Assembly: GCA_018398765.1 (NCBI GenBank)
Contig: JAHBMJ010001119.1
Span: 1 to 25,000 of the forward strand
Source of the DNA: Chromera velia
Lineage: Eukaryota > Sar > Chromeraceae
DNA: 25,000 bases
Direction: 5' to 3'
The stretch's first letter is position 1, and each line of letters begins with the position of its first letter. The translations under genes were made by a program, and so were the position numbers. Of this stretch, positions 18,809 through 25,000 are shown piece by piece. The notes below the pieces were generated by a model. The model made no database searches. It was not told the DNA's origin and worked only from the letters and a program-made list of their open reading frames with translations.

Positions 18809-19870
18809 ATTGATGGAGGGGTGGGGGGCTGATGGCCGGGATGGGCCTAGGAGTCTCTTTGTTTCTATCTTTCTTGGTTCTCTCAGAATCCCTCTGATTG
18901 GTAACCCCGTTCCTCGAAGGGTTTTCGGTTTATAGCCTATTCATTCATTCGTTCGTTAATTCATTCATTCATTCATTCATTCATAAAAAAGATGACAGCT
19001 ACACACCTTGTACATACTGCTGCCGTGTATCTAGCCGTGTATTACGTATATGGTGAATGCATCTCTGTTTAGCTGATCGATTGACTGAATGTATTTTAGT
19101 GACAGTATAGGTAAGGTACTAACTTAGTGGATAGCACTGTGATACAGTATGTTCCTTTCCATAAATTCCTTTGTATATATTTCTGGATATATTGTTTTTA
19201 ACTAGCCCCAGAGCATCCTTTATTTTAGGATTAGGATTAGGATTAGGATTAATGTCTGGAGGATTGGCCTCCTACCCCAATGCTGAGCGTTCGACGTGCG
19301 GCATCCAGGAAAAGCGTATACACGCGTCGGACCTTCCTGGCCGGCCCTATTAAATCAATACGATAACAACTGTTGAATGAATGAATAAGCTACGTAACAC
19401 GCTGGGAGATGCGGAATGGACTAGAAAATGGATTAGAACATGACTGAATTTAATAAAAAATAATTAATTAAGCGCAGATTACAGCTGGATGCTCATCAGT
19501 CAATGATTATCAATCAATTAATCAATCAATCAATCAATGACTGATAAATGATAAGTGATTTAGTGATGCCTAGGGCACTGTTACCATTTGTTAATTTAGA
19601 CAACTTGAAATTCATATTGCTAAAACAGATGACTCAATCATCATGCATGCATGATTAGATCCCTAGTGTGATCTTTATTTCTAGCTCTGTTTCCCTTTTT
19701 TCTGTTTGATTCCCAAATAGATCCATTTTTTGTCTTCATATAGAACAAACTGTAAGTTAGACTTTGATCTGTTGTATTTTTCAATCTAGTCTACCTCCTT
19801 TGCTTTGGCCGTCTTCTCTCCGGACAAACAATGAAATTGCCGCCTGACAACCCACGAGCCCTCAGGGAGA
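18809..19870. other. Intergenic, downstream of the LRR gene
   Basis: This AT-rich spacer begins with the presumed 3' UTR of the LRR gene. It contains short tandem repeats: (ATTC)n at about 18940-18984, (TTAGGA)4 at 19225-19251 and (AATC)n at about 19508-19538. The only open frame of note (19171-19353) runs across the TTAGGA repeat, has a repeat-derived centre and matches nothing I recognise. Confidence 0.6.
19225..19251 (+). repeat. (TTAGGA)4 telomere-like hexamer repeat
   Basis: Four full TTAGGA units plus TTA. The hexamer is close to, but not the same as, common telomere repeats (TTAGGG, TTTAGGG). It may be a decayed interstitial telomere-type repeat or an ordinary microsatellite. Confidence 0.7.
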
Positions 19871-20086
19871 TAATTCCGAGTATTTAGTATGGTTAGGAGG
19901 ACTTTGGTAGTTGTGTTGCTTTGATATTTATTTATATTTTAAAGCAACAAAAAGACTTTTTTTACCAGTTTTATTACTGAATAAAACAAAATAACTGGTG
20001 TTACATCAAAGAAACACTTGTTATTAATGTGAACAACACTTGGTACCATGACCGAGTTACTCCTAACCGTACTGTGTAATTCCGAG
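19871..20086. mobile_element. Candidate MITE / inverted-repeat element
   Basis: TAGTATGGTTAGGAG at 19885-19899 and CTCCTAACCGTACTG at 20060-20074 are inverted repeats with two mismatches, both transitions. Exact 10-bp direct repeats TAATTCCGAG lie outside them at 19871-19880 and 20077-20086. The inside is AT-rich and partly self-complementary (CTTTGAT/ATCAAAG). TIR ends of C/T-AG type recall hAT elements, but those make 8-bp duplications, and the left repeat is 4 bp from the TIR while the right is 2 bp away. No transposase is present. Confidence 0.4.
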
Positions 20087-20094
20087 ATATTGAG

Positions 20095-20388
20095 AGCAGC
20101 ATGCATTGATAAGCAGCAACTGAAAAAAGTCCAAAGAGCTAGCCGAAGAGTCAATCCTGACCAATGCAAGTGCGGCGAATGAATGCAGACTTGCATCTTT
20201 CTAAAGGAGGGAACTTACATACAGAGGCGGGGTCCCACCAGCCTTTCCGAGTGCAGTACTAATAGAAATGCAAGAAAACAAAGCCGATCGAGGCACATCC
20301 TTTTGACATCTACTCAGAAAATCAATTACTTAATCAAAAACCAAACCAACAAATCAAGAAAAAAATAACGGCTGCATGCCGTGCCCTC
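20095..20388. other. Intergenic spacer with no gene seen
   Basis: This stretch is AT-leaning and has short open frames only. A fragment reading QQLKKVQRASRRV (about 20117-20155) faintly recalls the C-terminal region of non-LTR reverse transcriptases but is too short to call. Confidence 0.4.
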
Positions 20389-20508
20389 AAAAGAAAGAAA
20401 GAAAGAAAGAAACACAGAAAGAAAAGAAAGAAAAGAAAGAAAAGAAAGAAAGAAAGAAAGAAAGAAAGAAAAGAAAGAAAGAAAGAAAGAAAGAAAGAAA
20501 AGAAAGAG

Positions 20509-20546
<38 letters not shown>

Positions 20547-20781
20547 GAAGGAAGGAAGGAAGGGAAGGAAGGGAAGGAAGGAAGGAAGGAAGGAAGGGAA
20601 GGAAGGAAGGAAGGAAGGAAGAAAGGAAGAAAGGAAGAAGGGAAGAAAGGAAGGAAGAAAGAAAGGAAGGAAGAAAGAAGGAAGGAAGGAAGGAAGGAAG
20701 GAAAGAAAGAAAGAAAGAAAGGAAGGAAGGAAGGAAGGAAGGAAAGAAAGAAAGAAAGAAAAGAAAGAAAGAAAGAAAGAA

Positions 20782-20813
<32 letters not shown>

Positions 20814-20815
20814 GG
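20389..20815 (+). repeat. Near-homopurine (AAAG)n/(AAGG)n tract
   Basis: About 427 bp consist of A and G on the plus strand with only isolated interruptions, made of AAAG, AAAAG and AAGG units. The long Lys/Glu/Arg or Phe/Leu/Ser open frames across it on both strands are artefacts of the repeat. Confidence 0.95.
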
Positions 20816-22396
20816 ACAAACTCTCTGGCGTCGGAAGCCTGCTTCCCTTTCTTCCAGGAAGCAGAGACCCTCGTTTGTTCATTCGAGACGAAAAAGGAAA
20901 AATGTGATTTCAAAGAAGCAAGCCAAATAAATCAAAGCAGCTTCAGTCGATCCGTCAGTCAACCTCTGCAGCCTTAATTGCACTTCTTTCTTTCTCACTT
21001 CTAGCTGCCGTACACTCACGCATTCATCCATCCATCCATCCGCAGTCACCTGGCATGAATTGACTCCGTGCCTCCCTCTGCCTTCCCTTCAGGGTCTGCC
21101 CTTTCCGTTCTCTCTGATGCGACCAGGCTGCGTGCCGTGACTCATTGAGAGAAGCGCATCAAGGGCAGAGAATTAAGACAAGCATTCTCCTGGTTGTCGT
21201 GCAGCTGCAGCAGCAAACCCGTCTAGTCTAGCTGTGTCTCTCTCGCACCTCGACAGGGCATACGAATTAAGGGAGTAGCAGTAGCAGAGGAACGATCGAG
21301 AAGAGGAAGAGGATTTGGAGAAGAAGCAGGTGAGGAAACAATCAATAGGAGACGTGAGGACAAGAGAGGACAGGAGAGAAGAAAGGAAAGAAAGGGAAGG
21401 AAGGAAAGGGTGGGGAGCAGACGAAGATCGATCATTCAGCCACGTCACCGATGAGAGGGAAAGCTGCAAAACGGGGGCTCTTCTAGAGCACACACCTGCA
21501 GCTTCCTTCTTCCATCAATTAATTATGCGTCCATTCTTTCTTTCTTTCATTTGTCCTTCTGTTGATATGATCATTTGATCCCCTCCTCTTGATGGGACGA
21601 AAAGGAACAACGAACGCATGCAGTGCATTGGGAAGGCCCCTGTCTGAACTGCTGTCGTAATCCCTGACCGAGCTAGAGAGAAGGCATGCAGGGAGGGGAA
21701 GGGACAGTGGCAGGCACAAAAGACGAACTTCGATTGATTGATGCACACACGCCAGTCACGTACGGACACGGACGGCCATGCCTCACTCACTCAGTCAGTC
21801 ATGCCCCCCGATGGATTCCCCCCCGAGAGGTATGCAGTTGTACGCTGCAATTCGCTTCTTGCACCCCCTCCGTTAATTGTCTCTCTGGAGGCACAACTCA
21901 TTTATTCATTTCTTTCCGTACGCCCATGTCTCTCTCCTTTCTGAATCCATCAAGACTTAACACTCTCTGTGCATCTGCGTGATCCACTCGTGAGGAGACC
22001 CGAAGTCTGTCAGAAGAGAGACAGACAGAGGGCAGTTGAATGAAGTGGCGGTATGCAGTCTGACGAGGCTAAAGAGGCACCCACTCATATTCTCACTGCA
22101 TCATTCATTTTGCATGTACCTACCTATCTACAGAGGGGATCTGTAAAGACATCGTCTTGTTCTTTTCTGTCTTCTATTTACAAAGGGATCTGTACAGAGG
22201 GAATATTTACAATAAAGTAAGGAAGGAGAGAGAAATGAGCCCTCCACTCTTGTTCGATTCTTTGCCGTTTGAAACTCTCAATCAGTCTGTCTTCCATCCC
22301 ATCCGGCTGCAAAGCTGCTCGACACACAGGACAGGCGCGGTCCTCCCTCCCTCCATCTCGTCATCTCTCTCTGAGGTTCCGGAAGAACATGTGAAA

Positions 22397-22420
22397 GTCT
22401 GTCTGTCTGTCTGTCTGTCT
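22397..22420 (+). repeat. (GTCT)6 microsatellite
   Basis: Six perfect GTCT units, followed directly by ATAGG. It lies in intergenic sequence. Confidence 0.95.
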
Positions 22421-22836
22421 ATAGGCATTCATTATGGTTGGAGATGAGGTGGAGGCAAGCGTTCGTCGTTGTGTGCAGCCACTCGCAGCCGTAGGAGAGG
22501 GGAGAAAAGACATGAAAGAGAAGAAGTGAATGGAAAAGGAAAGAGCTCGCGGTCTCTTCCTTCTTGCAAACCTCTCCCCACTCATTCACACACTCAAACA
22601 ACCCGGTGGGTGAAACAAATTGAAGAAGAGAATCGATTCACGAGAGCCCATGTCCCCCCTCCTTCGCCTATCAGCCTCGTCCAGCAAGTTGCCCTCCACC
22701 CAACTCACTCACTCTCTCTCTCTCTCTGGTTCCATTTTCTCTTCTGTCCCCACCCAGCACGCCCCTCTCTTTCTTCTGCCTCGGGTCTTTCATCTTTCCT
22801 TTCCTTCTCCATCCATCACGCATCCTTCCTTCGTAT

Positions 22837-22860
22837 GGAGGGAGGGAGGGAGGGAGGGAG
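22837..22860 (+). repeat. (GGAG)6 microsatellite
   Basis: Six GGAG units; the G-rich strand could form a quadruplex. It lies in intergenic sequence. Confidence 0.95.
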
Positions 22861-23773
22861 TTGTTCATGGATCCACGCACCACTAAGAGAGTCATTCAAA
22901 TACGCAGCCTTTCACGTCGATTACACAAGAAGATGCACGTGCCTGCTTCTCTCCAGAACGAATCAAACGAGGGTCATGCAAAAACAACAGAAGGAAGGAA
23001 GAGAGGAAAAAGACATAATCAAAGAAGAAAGAAAGAAAGAAACAAACAATACATCCTCCATTCCTTCCTCAAACCAATTTGTCGGCCAATGTCTGAAAAC
23101 ACCCAAATGTATTCACCCTGAATTCTTGCACGTCCTCTGTCGTTGGCTGCATCTCTCTTGCTTTTTCCATCGTTTCCATCCCGGCCTTCCTTTTTCTTCT
23201 CATGAGACAACAGTGCCAGTAATTTCGATCCGGAAACGCAGCTGCCCGACCAACCAAACAAAGTCTGTCTGTCTGTCTTGTTACAGGCCTTCGTTCGAAG
23301 CATTCCATTTGGTCTTGTGATTTCCGTTCTGGGGGGTGCACCCTCTTCTTTCGTTCCTTTCTTCTTTCCTCCCACTCTCCTTCTTGTGTCCTCCTTTTTG
23401 ATGCCCCTCTTTTTCTTTCCTTTTCTGTCCTTATGCTTTTGACCGTTTCGCTTCGAATCGCTCTCTCCTCTGCTGTTATTGCCGAAAAACGCCAAGAGAC
23501 AGGAAGGAAGGAAAGTTTCAGAGAATAATGAGTCAAGCTGCATGGCCTCTCAATCCAATTCTCTTCGATCGATCGCTCGTTGGATCAACCAGCTGTTGGT
23601 TTCCTTCCGTGACTGGAAACTGACACGCGTCTCTTTCCTTTCATTGATGTACAAACAGACGTGCTCCTCTTTCCCACCGACCAAAGATGTCTGAGACAGG
23701 AGCAAAGCAGAACAAACAAACGGAAAACGAGAAAGTAAACAAGACCCACCGCAGCACCACGACACGCGCTCCC

Positions 23774-24644
23774 TCACTGCAGGTACGAAAGGTTTCTTTC
23801 CACATGCAACACCTCCTCCCTCAACTTCCGCATTTCCCGCAAAGCACCCTCCACGTCCCCGCACCCATGCACGCTCAGTGCTCTGTCGAGACGTTCCTGC
23901 AGCCTCCTCGCTCTGTAAAGGAGGAATTCATCCCCCAACTCTCTTCTGTCAGAGTACAGAGACGCCAGACGGAGATCGGTCCATTCAGCCATGGAAGTCT
24001 CTGCAGGTACGTAGGAAGTGATCATCGTCACGCGCTGGAAGTTCCTCGCAGGGAGTGCGGCATGGTCGATTGCGCTTCCCTGCAGAAGATACGCATATCC
24101 TGCTGCAGGGAAGGTCAGTCGAAGTACCGTACTGTCTGCGTGCTTCACCGCCGTCTCTCCCCCCCGCGCCCCTGCGGGCACGTCGGAGATCATACAGACA
24201 AGGACGAAGGGCTGGGAATCTTTGTGCCAACAGAATACAGGCTCGTCTTCCTCCTCTGCCTCCATCCCTCCGTCCACACCTAGGGATTGTTTCTGTCTTT
24301 GTTGTGCCAGCGAGAGGCTGCTGCTCTGTTTCTGCACGTTGAAGTGCGCACGTTCCAAGTCCATCGGGTGGGGACGCAGTTGGATGCCCGCGATGCTTGA
24401 CACCAGACGTGTGAGATCGGGACTGTCGATGAGGTCTCTGATGAAGGGGGAACGCTTGGCGACTCCCCGAAGGACGCAAGGGGCAATGGAGGCAGACCAC
24501 TGGCACTCTGTCTTGATCTGGGGGGATTCGATGGTCGATCGGACGGCTGTCAGGGCTTCATCGGAAAGGAGACGGAAGGGAGCGGAGACTGCCATGGGGG
24601 AGAAGCAGATCTGCGGGTCAAACTGGAAACCGAAATATTCCAGC
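23774..24644 (-). CDS. Fe(II)/2-oxoglutarate dioxygenase-like protein, 3' exon (partial)
   Basis: On the minus strand a textbook acceptor (pyrimidine tract ending CTACTTGCAG) precedes 24644, and the frame runs about 290 residues to TGA at 23774-23776. The first part (FSPMAVSAPFRLLSDEAL, SPFIRDLIDSPDL, LRPHPMDLERAHFN) and the double-stranded beta-helix core resemble a family of fungal and protist Fe2OG-type proteins. The iron ligands are visible: His and Asp in CWHKDSQPFVLV (about 24226 and 24220) and the distal His in GSAIDHAAL (about 24064), with Arg in QRVTMITSYVPA as the likely 2-oxoglutarate contact. An acidic, Gln-rich loop (QKQSSS to EAEEEDE) lies just before His-x-Asp. The C-terminal 70 residues look helical and charged. 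The substrate is unknown. Upstream exons lie in or beyond 24645-25000. Confidence 0.7.
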
Positions 24645-25000
24645 CTGCAAGTAGAGACAGAAGGAGAATACAAAACGAACGGTGACTCCTTGTGCCCTTG
24701 CTGCATGCTTGTCGGATTTCTTGGTCGATTTTTGGATTTCTTTTTCTTTTCTTTTCTTCTTGTCTCTCTCTTTCTTGCTTCCTTTCTTTCGCGTCTTTCC
24801 TGATTCATTAGATCGTTTCTTTCACCATTCTGCTCTCCTTTCACCATTTCTTCTTGTCTTCTGGCTCCAGACTTCGGCGATCTGCCTCGTTTTCGGGTTC
24901 TTTAGTTTATGGTCTCTTTACGTCTCAGCGTGTCTCAGTCTGTTTTCGTCCCTCGTTATCGGGAGAGTCTCTTCTCTGCAGTATTTTTGCGTACAGAGGT
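24645..25000 (-). other. Probable intron and 5' region of the dioxygenase-like gene
   Basis: On the minus strand this is purine-rich and then pyrimidine-rich up to the acceptor at 24645-24647. The dioxygenase frame is open upstream to an ATG at 24845-24847, but its 67 extra residues are a Lys/Arg/Glu repeat followed by the pyrimidine tract. I read this as intron rather than protein. No convincing first exon is seen before the window edge. Confidence 0.5.

Larger units (their letters stand above)
20816..23773. other. Intergenic, no supported gene
   Basis: Nearly 3 kb have no recognisable coding or RNA gene. The open frames (the longest at 22469-23320 plus) are low-complexity His/Ser/Pro/Arg and overlap simple repeats. 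It contains (TCCA)n near 21026, (GTCT)6 at 22397-22420 and (GGAG)6 at 22837-22860. The right end would include the 3' UTR of the minus-strand dioxygenase gene. Confidence 0.6.

Noticed and set aside
20117-20155. Possible LINE reverse-transcriptase tail (QQLKKVQRASRRV)
   Set aside because: Only 13 residues resemble the family, and no RT or endonuclease motif lies nearby.
20326-20977. Open frames of 180-200 codons in both directions across the AAAG/AAGG tract
   Set aside because: The translations are pure Lys/Glu/Arg or Phe/Leu/Ser repeats produced by the microsatellite.
22469-23320. 283-codon plus-strand open frame
   Set aside because: Low complexity, overlaps simple repeats, and shows no recognisable domain or splice context.
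24645-24847. N-terminal 67-codon extension of the dioxygenase-like frame
   Set aside because: The translation is a charged repeat followed by a pyrimidine tract ending in a consensus acceptor, so it reads better as intron.

Overview
The window looks like nuclear DNA of a microbial eukaryote. Coding segments are interrupted by GT-AG introns with long pyrimidine tracts, intergenic DNA is rich in microsatellites, and there is a Ty3/gypsy-type LTR retrotransposon. The large leucine-rich-repeat (LRR) gene has the style of LRR proteins I recall from the chromerid alga Chromera velia. That assignment comes from family resemblance and base composition, not from a search, so I hold it at moderate confidence.

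Layout. (1) 1-1883: a (CT)n microsatellite, then purine-rich DNA. Three segments on the minus strand with good splice signals may be exons of an unknown transcript. (2) 1933-7907: a 5975-bp chromodomain-bearing Ty3/gypsy retrotransposon with two LTRs, gag, protease, reverse transcriptase, RNase H, integrase and chromodomain, broken by about 13 in-frame stops and two frame changes. (3) 1884-1932 plus 7913-8601: the two halves of a host ORF that the retrotransposon split. If the element and one copy of a 5-bp target duplication are removed, the two halves rejoin in one open frame. (4) 8602-10883: intergenic DNA with a hairpin, an AT-rich island and a GC-rich block of GCATGC motifs that may be a promoter. 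(5) About 10.9-18.8 kb: a giant LRR gene on the plus strand, with short 5' exons joined by phase-1 introns and a 5.5-kb last exon built of 564- and 552-bp tandem modules. That exon stays in one frame for 5.5 kb apart from three stops. (6) 18809-23773: intergenic DNA with a MITE-like inverted-repeat element and a 427-bp near-homopurine tract. (7) 23774-24644: the 3' part of a minus-strand gene resembling Fe(II)/2-oxoglutarate dioxygenases; its 5' end lies in or beyond the window edge.

The unifying observation is mutational. By hand alignment the two LTRs differ at 18 sites, all transitions, plus one 8-bp indel. Where the original codon can be inferred, most stops in both the retrotransposon and the LRR gene are explained by one C-to-T or G-to-A change, though one (6533) fits a transversion equally well. 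Lost active-site residues in the protease and RNase H also fit transitions. This suggests cytosine deamination acting on repeated DNA, by methylation decay or a RIP-like process, which may be silencing the retrotransposon and eroding the repeat-rich LRR gene.
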